Assembly: GCF_037892195.1 (NCBI RefSeq)
Contig: NZ_JATACI010000002.1
Span: forward strand, 620,001-684,000
DNA length: 64,000 nucleotides
Origin: Yoonia sp. GPGPB17
GTDB taxonomy: Bacteria > Pseudomonadota > Alphaproteobacteria > Rhodobacterales > Rhodobacteraceae
Reading direction: 5' to 3'
In this document: positions 53,194 to 63,294 of the stretch, piece after piece
Numbering within the stretch: the stretch's first letter is position 1
Layout of the letters: the number at the start of each line of letters is the position of its first letter
The notes under the pieces: generated by a model
Told to the model about the DNA's origin: nothing
The model's database searches: none
Seen by the model: only the letters and a program-made list of their open reading frames with translations
Translations under genes and position numbers: made by a program

Positions 53194-53220
53194 GCAGTCC
53201 CGGGGTGGGCTCGGGACTGC
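53194..53220 (+). other. Intercistronic stem-loop between aglG and aglA
   Basis: GCAGTCCCG and CGGGACTGC make a perfect 9-bp stem with a 9-base loop, followed by ACAAAAAC with no T run. It is probably an mRNA-stability or attenuation element in the operon. Confidence 0.65.
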
Positions 53221-53242
53221 GACAAAAACAGGATAAACGACG

Positions 53243-54888
53243 ATGACGACGGCGCTCGCCACAAACACTGAGATGGCCATTGATAAGGACTGGTGGCGCG
53301 GTGCAGTAATCTATCAAATCTATCCGCGCAGTTTTCAGGACAGCAATGGTGACGGCATCGGCGATCTGTTGGGAATCGTACAGCGCTTGCCCTATATCGC
53401 CTCGCTTGGTGTGGATGCGATCTGGATTTCACCGTTCTTCATGTCACCGATGAAAGACTTTGGCTATGACGTCAGCGATTACTGCGACGTCGATCCGATG
53501 TTTGGGTCATTGGCAGATTTCGATGCCGTCGTTGAGACAGCGCACCGGTTAGGCATCCGTGTGATGATTGACCTTGTGCTCAGCCATACAAGCGATCAGC
53601 ACGCTTGGTTTGGTGAAAGCCGTGCGAACCGGACCAATGACAAGGCTGACTGGTATGTTTGGGCGGACCCCAAGCCAGATGGCACGCCGCCCAACAACTG
53701 GCTCTCGATCTTTGGTGGGTCGGCGTGGCAATGGGATGCGCGGCGCGAGCAGTACTACATGCACAATTTTCTTGTGTCGCAACCGGATTTGAACTTCCAC
53801 GAACCACAGGTGCAAGACGCGCTGTTGGATGTTGCACGCTTTTGGCTGAACCGGGGCTGCGATGGGTTCCGTCTGGACACCATCAATTTCTATATCCACG
53901 ACGCACAGTTGCGCGATAATCCACCTCTGCCACCAGAAAAGCGGAACGCGACGATTGCACCGTCCGTGAACCCTTATAATCATCAGGAACACCTCTATTC
54001 CAAAAACCAACCCGAGAACCTCGCATTCCTGCGCAAACTGCGTGCGGTGATGGAGCCCTATGGCGCTGCCGCTGTGGGCGAGGTGGGGGATGCCCAACTG
54101 GGGCTTGAGATCATGGGCCAGTATACGGCTGGCGATGATCTGATGCAGATGTGCTATGCCTTTGAATTCCTGGCCAAGGATCAACCGACGGCCAAGCGCA
54201 TTGTCGACGTCATGCACCGTGTCGATGATGTGGCGGGCGATGGCTGGGCTTGTTGGGCGTTCTCAAACCATGATGTGATGCGTCATGCGTCGCGTTGGGA
54301 TTTGCGCCCCGCTGCACAGCGGATGTTTGCGACGCTGATCATGTGCTTGCGCGGATCGGTCTGCCTCTATCAGGGCGAAGAATTGGGCCTGCCCGAGGCT
54401 GATGTGGCGTTTGAGGACCTGCAAGATCCTTACGGCATCGAATTCTGGCCGGAGTTCAAGGGCCGTGATGGTTGCCGTACACCGATGGTGTGGGAACAGA
54501 GCAACCAGAATGGTGGCTTTACGGCAGGCAAGCCTTGGCTGCCCGTCGCAACAGAGCATCTTCATATGTCAGCAGCCGCGCAAGAAGACGAGCCGGGCGC
54601 GCTGTTACATCACTATCGCAAGGCGATTTCGTTCCGTCATACACATCCGGCATTGAGCATTGGCGCACATGATGGCGTCAAAGCCAAAGGCGATGTGGTC
54701 TATTTTACAAGGACAGAAGGTAGTCAGACGATTTTCTGCGCTTTCAATGTCAGCGAAACACCATCTGATTTCGATCTGCCCGGGGGAGCTGGACACCAAT
54801 TGGTGCCGAGTTGGGCAGCGCACATACATCTGCAGACGGAAGACTGCACCTTGGGCCTTGGCAGGTATGCCTCGCGCTCAAGTCATAA
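53243..54888 (+). CDS. aglA: Alpha-glucosidase (GH13), late frameshift
   Basis: Cytosolic GH13 alpha-glucosidase/oligo-1,6-glucosidase type, about 548 residues after repair. WWRGAVIYQIYPRSFQDSNG and GVDAIWISPFFMSPMKDFGY open the barrel; GFRLDTINFYIHDAQL contains the nucleophile Asp, AAVGEVGDAQ the acid/base Glu and AFSNHDVMRH the transition-state Asp. Near 54797-54803 one base seems lost. Restoring it yields GAELGSAHTSADGR and the C-terminus LHLGPWQVCLALKS with a stop at 54888, instead of a tail running into aglK. aglK begins 18 bases later. Confidence 0.92.
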
Positions 54889-54906
54889 TTCTAAGGGGAG
54901 TGAGAC

Positions 54907-55998
54907 ATGGCTGATCTGTTACTAAAGGACGTCGCCAAAACCTATGGGGGAACGGTTGATGTTCTCAAGAACATCAACCTAGACATCAAGCAGGGAGAGT
55001 TGATCGTCTTTGTTGGCCCATCGGGTTGCGGTAAATCCACGCTGTTGCGCATGATTGCGGGCCTGGAAAAGATCACCGGCGGTACATTAGAGATTGATGG
55101 CACGCTGGTGAACGATGTGCCGCCTGCACAGCGAGGCATTGCGATGGTGTTCCAGTCCTATGCGCTTTACCCGCACATGACAGTCCGCGATAACATGTCT
55201 TTTGCCCTGAAGCTGGCCAAGAAAACGCAGGCCGAAATCGACGAAGCTGTGAACCGTGCGGCCAAAATCCTGCAATTGGACGAATACCTTGATCGCCTGC
55301 CAAAGGCGCTGTCTGGTGGTCAACGGCAGCGTGTGGCGATTGGCCGTTCGATTGTGCGTGACCCGAAGGTCTACCTCTTTGATGAGCCGCTTTCCAATCT
55401 GGACGCCGCACTCCGCGTCGCGACCCGGATTGAGATTGCACAGCTGAAGGAATCGATGCCGGAAAGCACGATGATCTACGTGACCCACGATCAGGTTGAG
55501 GCGATGACACTCGCCAGCCGCATCGTTGTCCTCGCCAACAAGGGCATTGCGCAGGTCGGCTCTCCGCTTGAGCTATATGAGCGCCCCGAAAATGAATTTG
55601 TGGCGCAATTCATCGGCTCACCGGCCATGAATCTGCTGTCGGGTGAGATTGTAGAGACGGGTGCGCAGACCACCGTTAAGCTTGACGCGGGCGGTTTGGC
55701 GAAGTCGGCGGTGCCGACCGAGGCGTCTGATATGGGCCTCAAAGTGAACATCGGTATCCGCCCCGAAGACATGATCGAGACTGATGGCGAGGACTACGCC
55801 TTTGAGGGAAAAGTGAACATCACCGAAGCGCTCGGCGAAGTTACCCTGCTTTACTTTGACAAGGTGGGCGATAATGACGCCGTCATCGGCAAGCTCCCCG
55901 GCATTCATGCTGATCTGCGCGGCAAATCCGTCCGCATGGCGGCGGCACCTGAGAAGGTCCAGATTTTCCACAATGGGCAGTCGCTATATTATCGTTAA
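54907..55998 (+). CDS. aglK: Alpha-glucoside ABC transporter ATP-binding protein
   Basis: MalK-type ATPase of 363 residues energising the AglEFG importer. Walker [15 protein letters not shown], signature [20 protein letters not shown], Walker [17 protein letters not shown] and the H-loop VTHDQVEAM. From about residue 235 an OB-fold TOBE regulatory domain ([20 protein letters not shown]). AAGGGGAG precedes the ATG. Last gene of the agl operon; a hairpin follows. Confidence 0.96.
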   Translation: MADLLLKDVAKTYGGTVDVLKNINLDIKQGELIVFVGPSGCGKSTLLRMIAGLEKITGGTLEIDGTLVNDVPPAQRGIAMVFQSYALYPHMTVRDNMSFALKLAKKTQAEIDEAVNRAAKILQLDEYLDRLPKALSGGQRQRVAIGRSIVRDPKVYLFDEPLSNLDAALRVATRIEIAQLKESMPESTMIYVTHDQVEAMTLASRIVVLANKGIAQVGSPLELYERPENEFVAQFIGSPAMNLLSGEIVETGAQTTVKLDAGGLAKSAVPTEASDMGLKVNIGIRPEDMIETDGEDYAFEGKVNITEALGEVTLLYFDKVGDNDAVIGKLPGIHADLRGKSVRMAAAPEKVQIFHNGQSLYYR

Positions 55999-56030
55999 GG
56001 GGTTCCTCCCGAGCTTAACGAGTTGCGTGT

Positions 56031-56060
56031 GTCGCGCCGATGTGTTCGCATCGGCGCGAC
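56031..56060 (+). terminator. Probable terminator after aglK
   Basis: GTCGCGCCGATG and CATCGGCGCGAC form a perfect 12-bp stem with a TGTTCG loop, followed by a short T-rich tract (TTCATTTG). The weak T run leaves room for partial readthrough into the aldolase gene, which starts 22 bases later. Confidence 0.65.
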
Positions 56061-56081
56061 TTCATTTGTTAGGAGGGTGTG

Positions 56082-56849
56082 ATGCAAACGCCGGAAAACA
56101 CACTGAAAAAGGCGCTTCAAGCAGGACAAGTGCAGCACGGCATTTGGCTGACGTCAGGGTCGGGTGTCTTGGCCGAACTGGCGGGCAATGCAGGCTTTGA
56201 CTGGTGTCTGATTGACGGGGAACACGGACCCAACACGGTGTCTGAAATGCTACCCCAATTACAGGCTTTGGCGATCAGCGGTACGTCGCCGGTGATCAGG
56301 ATCGCTAACGCCGAGGCCTGGATGGTCAAACAAGCCCTTGATCTGGGGTGCCAGACTGTTTTGGTGCCAATGGTCGATGACGCAGCAACCGCCCAAAAGA
56401 TGGCACATGCAATGCGCTATCCGCCTGATGGCAATCGTGGCATGGGTGCTGTTTTGGCCCGCGCGACCGGCTGGGGTGCGGTTGGAAACTACCCGCATTC
56501 AGCCAATGAACAGATGTGTTTGTTGGTGCAGGCTGAAAGTGCAAAAGCCGTCGAAAACATCGATGCGATCGCGGCGGTTGACGGCGTTGATGGCGTTTTC
56601 GTTGGGCCCGCGGACCTCTCGGCAGATATGGGTTATCCGGGTCAGCCGGATCATCCGGAGGTCGAAAAAGCCATTGATCATCTGATCGCGCGAACGGTCG
56701 CAGCGGGCAAAATCCCAGGCATCATCACGTTCGATGAAGGCCGGTTCAAAGAATACGCCGAGAAAGGTGTGACCTTCCTCGGCGTTGGTGGTGATATGGC
56801 TGTGCTGAACGGTGCCTTGCGCAGTTTGGCAACGCGTGTGAAAGCCTAG
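56082..56849 (+). CDS. HpcH/HpaI-family class II aldolase
   Basis: A 255-residue 2-keto-3-deoxy-sugar-acid/4-hydroxy-2-oxoheptanedioate aldolase-type enzyme. WCLIDGEHGPNTVSEML is the N-terminal signature with the metal-region Glu, VLVPMVDDAATAQKMAHAM and RGMGAVLARATGWG the family core, and GVFVGPADLSADMGYPG the C-terminal metal and substrate site. AGGAGGG lies upstream of the ATG. The specific aldol substrate is unknown. It converges on the methyltransferase gene with a four-base overlap. Confidence 0.88.
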   Translation: MQTPENTLKKALQAGQVQHGIWLTSGSGVLAELAGNAGFDWCLIDGEHGPNTVSEMLPQLQALAISGTSPVIRIANAEAWMVKQALDLGCQTVLVPMVDDAATAQKMAHAMRYPPDGNRGMGAVLARATGWGAVGNYPHSANEQMCLLVQAESAKAVENIDAIAAVDGVDGVFVGPADLSADMGYPGQPDHPEVEKAIDHLIARTVAAGKIPGIITFDEGRFKEYAEKGVTFLGVGGDMAVLNGALRSLATRVKA

Positions 56850-57901
56850 GCGCGGCGGCGGCGCCCGGTCCGCGCACGCCCTTCGCCCGGTTTGGCAGGG
56901 GCGCGGTTGAACTTGATCCATTCGTTGCCAGAGGCGTCATTGTCGGTCAGGAAGTTGGCGGCGCGGATCGCCTCCATCTCTTTACCTGCGCGGGGCTTGG
57001 TGGAGCCCATACCGAAGAGCTGTACAAAGGTCTCATCGTCCATACCTTCCGGCAGGATCACACCGGCCGCTGTGACCTCGGCCTTCTTTTCTGCGATCTT
57101 CTTTGGGCCAGTGGGCAACGCGACCGGGTTCATGATCGCAGAGGTCATGCCAGCAGTCATCGCCATGGGCAGGAACGCATTGTTAATACCGTGGCGGTTC
57201 GGCAGACCAAAGCTGATGTTTGAAGCGCCACAGGTGGTATTCACACCCAGTTCTTCGCGCAGGCGGCGCACGAGGGTGAAGACCTGCAGACCCGCAGTCC
57301 CCATCGCCCCAATGGGCATCACAAGCGGGTCGACCACGATATCATGGGCGGGAATGCCAAAATCGGCAGCGCGCTCAACGATCTTCTTGGCGACGGCAAA
57401 GCGCACGTCGGGGTCTTCGCTGATCCCGGTGTCGTCGTTAGAGATTGCCACGACGGGCACGTTATACTTCTTGACTAGCGGCAAGACGAGTTCGAGGCGC
57501 TCTTCTTCGCCGGTGACCGAGTTCAGCAGGGGACGACCCTCAGCCGCAGCCAAGCCGTTTTCCAAAGCGCCGGGCACCGAGCTGTCGATGCAGAGCGGAA
57601 TATCGGTGATCGCCTGTACGCGCTCAACCATTTCCTTCATCAGCGGTGGCTCAACAAAGTTGTTATCCGCATAACGTGGATCTTCCGCCATTTTGTTCGA
57701 GAACACAGCGCCGGAATTGATGTCGAGGATATTCGCACCCGCGGCCACCTGCGCCAAAGCATCGGCTTCGACGCGGGAAAAGTCGCCGCGTTCCAGTTCT
57801 TCGGCGAGAATCTTGCGCCCTGTGGGGTTGATCCGTTCACCAATCACGCAAAAGGGTTGATCGAACCCAATAATGGCAGTCTTGGTTTTGGATTCTGACA
57901 A
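56846..57901 (-). CDS. Methyltetrahydrofolate:corrinoid methyltransferase
   Basis: A 351-residue pterin-binding TIM barrel. PFCVIGERINPTGRKILAEE is the usual start, GANILDINSGAVFSNKMAED and CIDSSVPGALENGLAAAEGR the pterin site, and VVAISNDDTGISEDPDVRF and GASNISFGLPNRHGINNAFL follow, as in the methyl-THF domain of MetH and in AcsE. In Rhodobacteraceae a stand-alone copy is one part of a split methionine synthase, working with separate homocysteine and B12 subunits. The C-terminus is Arg-rich (TGRRRRA). MetF-like and PF13769-family genes follow upstream on the same strand, so the trio is one unit. Confidence 0.88.
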   Translation of the reverse strand: MSESKTKTAIIGFDQPFCVIGERINPTGRKILAEELERGDFSRVEADALAQVAAGANILDINSGAVFSNKMAEDPRYADNNFVEPPLMKEMVERVQAITDIPLCIDSSVPGALENGLAAAEGRPLLNSVTGEEERLELVLPLVKKYNVPVVAISNDDTGISEDPDVRFAVAKKIVERAADFGIPAHDIVVDPLVMPIGAMGTAGLQVFTLVRRLREELGVNTTCGASNISFGLPNRHGINNAFLPMAMTAGMTSAIMNPVALPTGPKKIAEKKAEVTAAGVILPEGMDDETFVQLFGMGSTKPRAGKEMEAIRAANFLTDNDASGNEWIKFNRAPAKPGEGRARTGRRRRA

Positions 57902-57926
57902 TCGTGCGTGTCATACGGTGCGGTCC

Positions 57927-58856
57927 TTAGGATTGAGAAGCAGGAACGGCAGAGGTGCCGCCATTTGCGATGGCCCAGTTGGCGTTGGTCTTGATGCCGC
58001 CAAGGGGGAAGAAGTGGACGTTGGTGATGTTGAAATCAGGGTTGGCCGCTTTGTGGGCAGCGAGATCGGTCAGCACCTCGGTGGGTTCGAATGGGAGTAG
58101 CAGTTTGCTGACATCCTTGGCGCGCTTTTGCAGCACTTTCAGCGAGGGGCCCACGCCACAGGCCATGGCGAATTTGATCATGGTTTGCAGCTTGGCTGGA
58201 CCCGCAATGCCGATGTGGATAGGTAGGGTTACACCTGCCTCTTTGATCGCATCGGCCCAAGCGATGATTGGCTTGGCCTCGAATGCGAATTGTGTGGCCA
58301 GTGCCATTTCGGCGTCGGTGGTGTCATTGAAACGCTGTTTCCAATGCAAGGCTTCCATGACCAGCTTGTCGGTGCCGTCTTTATCAATGTCACGGTTGCC
58401 TTCGGGATGGCCTGCGACGTGCAGGTGCTTGAAGCCTGCCTTGTCAAATTGGCCGCTTTCAAGCAGTTGCATGGAAGAGTGATAGTCGCCGTGTGGCTGC
58501 GCTACGCCACCCGCCAGCAAAAGCGCCTGATCGACGCCTGCCTCACCCTGATAGCGGGCAATCCAATCGGCGAGGGTCGCTTCATCTTTGATAATGCGTG
58601 CCGGGAAGTGCGGCATGACCTTATAACCATCAGCCGAAAGGCGTTTGGCCGTCGCAACCATGTCTTCGATCGGTGTGCCTTCGATATGGGCGATGTAGAC
58701 GCGCGTACCGGCGGGCAGCAGATCGCGGAAGTCGTCGACCTTTTCTGCCGTGCGCGGCATCACCTCGATGGAATAGTCTTGCAGGAACGCCTCCAGCTGG
58801 GGGTTCACTGTTGTTTTAGTAGCGTCTTTGGTTTTGCGAAATGAAAGCAAGGACAT
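57927..58856 (-). CDS. Methylenetetrahydrofolate reductase-like protein
   Basis: A 309-residue TIM barrel of the MTHFR (MetF) superfamily. YSIEVMPRTAEKVDDFRDLL resembles the Glu-containing first strand, VYIAHIEGTPIEDMVATAKR and ALLLAGGVAQPHGDYHSSMQ the flavin/folate region, and LPIHIGIAGPAKLQTMIKFA the C-terminal half. It is shorter and more divergent than enterobacterial MetF. It would supply methyl-THF to the neighbouring corrinoid methyltransferase. Start at 58856 (MSLLSFRKTKD) with GGAGGTCGC upstream. Confidence 0.8.
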   Translation of the reverse strand: MSLLSFRKTKDATKTTVNPQLEAFLQDYSIEVMPRTAEKVDDFRDLLPAGTRVYIAHIEGTPIEDMVATAKRLSADGYKVMPHFPARIIKDEATLADWIARYQGEAGVDQALLLAGGVAQPHGDYHSSMQLLESGQFDKAGFKHLHVAGHPEGNRDIDKDGTDKLVMEALHWKQRFNDTTDAEMALATQFAFEAKPIIAWADAIKEAGVTLPIHIGIAGPAKLQTMIKFAMACGVGPSLKVLQKRAKDVSKLLLPFEPTEVLTDLAAHKAANPDFNITNVHFFPLGGIKTNANWAIANGGTSAVPASQS

Positions 58857-58900
58857 AAGCGACCTCCGAAAGGCGTGGAAAGGGGTACGGGGCGGGGTGT

Positions 58901-59197
58901 TCAAGCCCAACCATCATTGGCGATAAGCGTTTTGATCCGCTCCTGGTCATATTCAGCGTCGATGTTGGCCACTGTGACCTCAGCAGCCTCTTGGTCGCTG
59001 CCATCAACAGGAATGGGGTCGGCCTTGCGGAAGCCAGCCATGTAATCATCTGACTCCGCCGCGCCGGATTTCATCGCGGCACGGTCGATGGCTTGCTCAA
59101 ACCGCTCGGGCAAGGGCAGCTTCACACCGCGACGACCACGGCCCACAATAACCTGGGCTGGCATATCGCGCCAATAGACGATGGTAACATCTGCCAT
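58901..59197 (-). CDS. PF13769 'virulence factor' family protein
   Basis: A 98-residue acidic protein starting MADVTIVYWRDMPAQVIVGR, with GRRGVKLPLPERFEQAIDRA in the middle. The family name comes from early annotation. In Rhodobacteraceae the gene travels with the MetF-like and methyl-THF:corrinoid methyltransferase genes, so a role in that one-carbon module is likelier than virulence. AGGGGA precedes the ATG. Confidence 0.75.
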   Translation of the reverse strand: MADVTIVYWRDMPAQVIVGRGRRGVKLPLPERFEQAIDRAAMKSGAAESDDYMAGFRKADPIPVDGSDQEAAEVTVANIDAEYDQERIKTLIANDGWA

Positions 59198-59424
59198 GAG
59201 TGATTCCCCTTGTTCCTCTTGCCTCGTTCTAGCATTCGATTGATTTGCCCAATGTCGGTTTTCGACATTGGGTGTGCTCACAGCGACCGCACCAAATAGC
59301 TAGACCATTCCACGCCCGCAGAATAGCGCGCCGAAACCTCATTATCTGCATAAAGGTTTTGAGCGTGGCCATCACAAGGCTTGTGCAAAGCCATTTCCGC
59401 CCCTAGCTTGAATGTAACACGAAA

Positions 59425-60552
59425 ATGGAGGGCGTAGTGATGGCGCCCAAGCGTCCCAAAGGTGCGGGCGCGTTCCCCAAAGCGGTCGAGACCCCCGCGC
59501 CAAAACAGCCTGATCCGGCGGACCTTTATGCCGCGTTGGATCTAGGTACGAACAGTTGCCGCATGCTGATTGCCCAACCCAAGGGCAGCCAGTTTCATGT
59601 CGTCGATAGTTTCTCAAAGTCCGTGCAACTGGGTGCGGGGTTAGAGAACACGGGCCGGTTGTCGCGCGCGTCGATGAACCGGACGATATCCGCAATGCGC
59701 ATTTGCCGTGAGAAGCTGAAACGCCATAGGGTCGAGCATATGCGCCTTGTGGCGACTGAGGCTTGTCGCCGTGCGCTCAACGGTCAGAACTTCGTAGCAC
59801 AGGTGCGGCGCGAGACCGGATTGAAGCTGGAGATCATCAAACCGGAGGAAGAGGCGCGGCTGGCCGTGATTTCCTGCGCACCATTGGTGAGCGTCAATAC
59901 CGAGCAGTTGCTGGTCGTGGACATTGGGGGTGGGTCGACCGAATTGGTGTGGATCGACCTCACCCATGTCCCGAAACGCGAACGGCCACGGGCGATTATG
60001 CGTCTGCACGCCGGGTTCAAATCGGATCCCGGACCATTTGCCGCCGCCAAGGTGGTAGATTGGATTTCTGTGCCTTTGGGCGTGGCCACCCTGCGCGACC
60101 AGTTTTCGGATGTTGAGGATGATGCGGCGCGGTTCGCCTTGATGAGCTGGTTTTTTGAAGAGAACCTTGAGGAGTTTTCACCCTATGCCGCCGCGCAGGC
60201 GCGCGAGGGCTTTCAGATCATCGGCACGAGCGGAACAGTGACAACAGTGGCGGCCAGCCATCTGGGCCTTAAGCGTTATGACCGGACCAAAGTTGACGGT
60301 CTACGCATGACCTCGGACCAGATTGATACGGTGATCCGCGACTACCTGACGCTGGGGCCCGCAGGCCGCCGCGCTGATCCGCGTATTGGCAAAGACCGGC
60401 AGGCGCTGATCATGTCGGGCTCGGCGATCTTGCAGGCGCTGATGCGGCTTTGGCCAACCGATCGTTTGTCTGTGGCCGACCGTGGCCTGCGTGAAGGCCT
60501 GCTTTATGCGCAAATGTCGGCAGATGGGGTCTTGGAAGACACGCCGTTTTAG
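59425..60552 (+). CDS. Ppx/GppA-family exopolyphosphatase
   Basis: 375 residues of the ASKHA-fold phosphatase family that hydrolyses polyphosphate and/or pppGpp. [20 protein letters not shown] is the first phosphate loop, [17 protein letters not shown] the second, and [18 protein letters not shown] the third. The N-terminal ~35 residues are a basic, Pro-rich extension ([20 protein letters not shown]); translation may begin at the ATG 15 bases inside. rlmE follows after 14 bases. Confidence 0.9.
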   Translation: MEGVVMAPKRPKGAGAFPKAVETPAPKQPDPADLYAALDLGTNSCRMLIAQPKGSQFHVVDSFSKSVQLGAGLENTGRLSRASMNRTISAMRICREKLKRHRVEHMRLVATEACRRALNGQNFVAQVRRETGLKLEIIKPEEEARLAVISCAPLVSVNTEQLLVVDIGGGSTELVWIDLTHVPKRERPRAIMRLHAGFKSDPGPFAAAKVVDWISVPLGVATLRDQFSDVEDDAARFALMSWFFEENLEEFSPYAAAQAREGFQIIGTSGTVTTVAASHLGLKRYDRTKVDGLRMTSDQIDTVIRDYLTLGPAGRRADPRIGKDRQALIMSGSAILQALMRLWPTDRLSVADRGLREGLLYAQMSADGVLEDTPF

Positions 60553-60566
60553 GGGATAGGCGGGGC

Positions 60567-61283
60567 ATGGCCAAGAAACCAACCAAAAAGAACACCTCCG
60601 GACGCGGACAGCGTGATCTGACCGTCAAGGTGAAAACCGCGCGCGGGCGCAAGCTCAGTTCGACCCAATGGTTGCAGCGGCAGTTGAATGACCCTTACGT
60701 GAAACGCGCGCAGACCGAGGGATATCGCGGGCGGGCGGCCTATAAGATATTGGAACTGGATGATAAATACCGGTTTCTGGTGCCGGGTGCGCGCATCGTT
60801 GATCTGGGCTGTGCCCCGGGTGGCTGGCTGCAGGTAGCCGTAAAACGGGCGAATGCGTTGGGGGAGCGAACCAGCAAGGCACAGGGCTACGTGCTGGGCG
60901 TGGACCTGCAAGAGGTGGAGCCGGTGGCTGGGGCAGAGATTCACCAGCTTGATTTCATGGAAGATGACGCTGATCTGAAAGTGAAGGATTGGCTTGGCGG
61001 CAAGGCCGATGTGGTGATGTCGGATATGGCAGCTTCGGCCTCTGGCCATAAACAGACCGATCACTTGCGGATAATCGCGCTGTGTGAGGCGGCGGCTTAC
61101 TTTGCCTTCGACGTGCTGGAAGAAGGCGGAACCTTCGTTGCCAAGGTTCTGGCGGGCGGGGCCGAGGGTGATCTGCAAAAGCTGCTCAAGGCGCGGTTTA
61201 CGAAGGTGGCGAATGTGAAACCGCCCGCCTCGCGGTCGGATAGTTCAGAAAAGTTTGTGGTTGCGACGGGGTTTAAGGGTTAG
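60567..61283 (+). CDS. rlmE: 23S rRNA 2'-O-methyltransferase RlmE
   Basis: Methylates U2552 of 23S rRNA. 238 residues with an N-terminal basic segment ([15 protein letters not shown]), [20 protein letters not shown], the SAM-binding [37 protein letters not shown] with catalytic Asp, and [20 protein letters not shown] with the catalytic Lys. Order ppx-rlmE is common in Rhodobacteraceae. Confidence 0.95.
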   Translation: MAKKPTKKNTSGRGQRDLTVKVKTARGRKLSSTQWLQRQLNDPYVKRAQTEGYRGRAAYKILELDDKYRFLVPGARIVDLGCAPGGWLQVAVKRANALGERTSKAQGYVLGVDLQEVEPVAGAEIHQLDFMEDDADLKVKDWLGGKADVVMSDMAASASGHKQTDHLRIIALCEAAAYFAFDVLEEGGTFVAKVLAGGAEGDLQKLLKARFTKVANVKPPASRSDSSEKFVVATGFKG

Positions 61284-61454
61284 CAGCATAGCAGTGTCAA
61301 CCTCGCGGGACATTGGATTGATCCATCGCAAATCATGTGCGTTACGGGCCAGCGTCTGCATGAAAGGTAAAGATTGCTGTTATGATTGGTCACAGCGATC
61401 AGTGCGCCAGACAGTCCTGCCGAAAGACGAGGCTGCCTTGCCCGGGTATCGCTT

Positions 61455-62000
61455 TCACCAACCCAGTCTTGAACGAAGACTTTCTCCCTCCCAGTTGGTG
61501 GTCCAACGGATGGCGATGGACTCGCGGCTTGGGCTGTTATCGAGAAAATCTGCATTTGACATGCTGTCGTAGACGATTGTCAAGTTACTGCCGTTGTCAA
61601 ACGTATAGCCAATACCAAGTGCCGCTCGAAGTTGCAGCGTCCCATCAAGATCGGCGCCATCACCTTGTCGATAAAAACCAGGCATCAGCGAGGTTTCGAT
61701 GAACAATGGGCTGTCGTAAACATATTGGCTGCTCCATTTCCCACCGATCCCGAACCATGCAGCCCCATCGGATGTGAGCGAAAGGCCATAAGTTGGGCGA
61801 GAGGGACCGCGTCGACGATGGCTGTCGTAGCCAAGGTAGAACTCATTCACACTCTGAAATTCATCGGATTGCAGTTGTCCCAGCTGATAAAATATCTGTG
61901 GTTCTTGCTTTTCGGTACGAAGGCAACCGTTGGGGCAATCGTTCAACGCCATATCTGTCAAACTTGTCAGCAGCCAGAGTAGACCAAGTGTACCGTCCAT
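61455..62000 (-). CDS. PagL-like outer-membrane barrel, altered active site
   Basis: 181 residues with an N-terminal hydrophobic segment (LGLLWLLTSLTDMAL) that may be a signal, then beta strands and a C-terminal aromatic Trp. LPGFYRQGDG-like and LTIVYDSMSNADFLD elements resemble lipid A 3-O-deacylases (PagL), whose active site is a His-x-Ser-Asn-Ala segment. Here the His position is occupied by Ser (DSMSNA), so catalysis is doubtful. The start is uncertain. It is monocistronic, convergent to rlmE. Confidence 0.55.
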   Translation of the reverse strand: MDGTLGLLWLLTSLTDMALNDCPNGCLRTEKQEPQIFYQLGQLQSDEFQSVNEFYLGYDSHRRRGPSRPTYGLSLTSDGAAWFGIGGKWSSQYVYDSPLFIETSLMPGFYRQGDGADLDGTLQLRAALGIGYTFDNGSNLTIVYDSMSNADFLDNSPSRESIAIRWTTNWEGESLRSRLGW

Positions 62001-62367
62001 GATGTCATCCTATTTTTGTGGCCCGGTGGAGCCTGCCGAAAGGTATCCTAGTGCCAGAAAAACTAAGGCGCATATCTGTCTGCAACAGCGGAGCTAAACA
62101 AAAAGCCTTGAGCAATCCCTACAAGAAACGGCTTCTGAACTATCAACATACATCTTGTATGACCGCTACTTAAGGGCAGGGTACAGCGCGTCAGCAGCGG
62201 CCACAACACCGGATCAGCCTTATCGCTTGGTACACGAGGCGGTCCGAACGCTATGGACTGGTCCGAGCTTGCATTTTTGCAGTGTCCGCCTTTAGCGCGC
62301 AGCTGCCGTTCAGGCACCACGCAGCATTCAGCACTTTGGGCTCAAATCCGACTTCAAAACTCAAAAC

Positions 62368-63120
62368 CTATACCAATCCCACTCTTGTCCCCCAATCCGC
62401 GCACCGATTGACCAACGCCTCTGACGGCACCCTATCCGTCACAAAGTGATCCATCTGTGCCAGTGATGCGATTTTCACGGGCGCTTTGCGTGTGAACTTC
62501 GTGCTGTCGGCCACGAGGATCGTCGCCCTTGCCGCTTTGATCACCTGCTGGCTGACCCGCACCTCTTCGGGGTCGAAGTCCAGCAGGTCGCCGCTGACGT
62601 CGATGGCCGATGCGCCAATCACAGCGAAATCGACCTTGAACCGGTCGATGGCCAAGGCGGCGAGGTCGCCGACCAGCCCGCCGTCTGATCGCCGCAAGCT
62701 ACCGCCCGCCACCACCACATCACAGCTGGGGTTGCTGGCGAGGATATTGGCGACGTTGAGGTTGTTGGTCACCACCATCAGGTTGCGGTGGGCGTGCAGG
62801 GCGTGGGCCACGGCCTCGGTGGTTGTTCCAATGTTGAGGAACAGCGAGGCGTTGTCGGGGATCAGCTGCGCTGTACGTCGGGCGATCCTGATCTTGATGT
62901 CGCGGTTGAGCGCCCGCCTGTCGCCATATCCGATGTTGCTGACGCCGGAGGGGAGGACGGCGCCGCCGTGAATACGCTCCAACAGCCCTGCCGCGCAAAG
63001 CTGGCGCAGGTCGCGCCGGATGGTTTGCACGGCAACGCCGAGGTCAGCCGAGAGGTCAGTCGCCATAACCTTGCCTTGCGCTTGCGCGCGTGCGGATGTA
63101 AGTGAGGCGGGTTTCTGCAT
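62368..63120 (-). CDS. glpR: DeoR/GlpR-family repressor of glycerol-3-phosphate metabolism
   Basis: About 250 residues. GKVMATDLSADLGVAVQTIR and RDLRQLCAAGLLERIHGGAV form the DeoR helix-turn-helix, and NIGTTTEAVAHALHAHRNLM and GASAIDVSGDLLDFDPEEV are the effector-domain signatures. The first helix of the winged-helix domain is atypical. Upstream codons in another frame (MDAETRLTYIR) look more like the expected start, so a small indel near 63085-63100 is possible. It is divergent from glpD across a palindrome at 63127-63150. 62001-62367 contains no gene I can support. Confidence 0.85.
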   Translation of the reverse strand: MQKPASLTSARAQAQGKVMATDLSADLGVAVQTIRRDLRQLCAAGLLERIHGGAVLPSGVSNIGYGDRRALNRDIKIRIARRTAQLIPDNASLFLNIGTTTEAVAHALHAHRNLMVVTNNLNVANILASNPSCDVVVAGGSLRRSDGGLVGDLAALAIDRFKVDFAVIGASAIDVSGDLLDFDPEEVRVSQQVIKAARATILVADSTKFTRKAPVKIASLAQMDHFVTDRVPSEALVNRCADWGTRVGLV

Positions 63121-63126
63121 CCATAT

Positions 63127-63150
63127 GTTCGTTTATGAAATTAAACGAAC
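63127..63150. promoter_or_regulatory. GlpR-type operator
   Basis: GTTCGTTTA and TAAACGAAC are perfect 9-base inverted arms separated by six bases, in the divergent glpR-glpD promoter region. The TTCG-rich arms fit DeoR-family operators. Confidence 0.7.
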
Positions 63151-63294
63151 ACGATGCAACAAGAATGACATGAAAATATGTCATATCACCTTTTCGTATG
63201 GTCTTCGCTTCCAGAACTGCGAACATCCCGGCAGCTCTGACTTGCACCCATGGGCCACGGGTCTAAACCACCCGCAAACATATGAGGCACGGGT

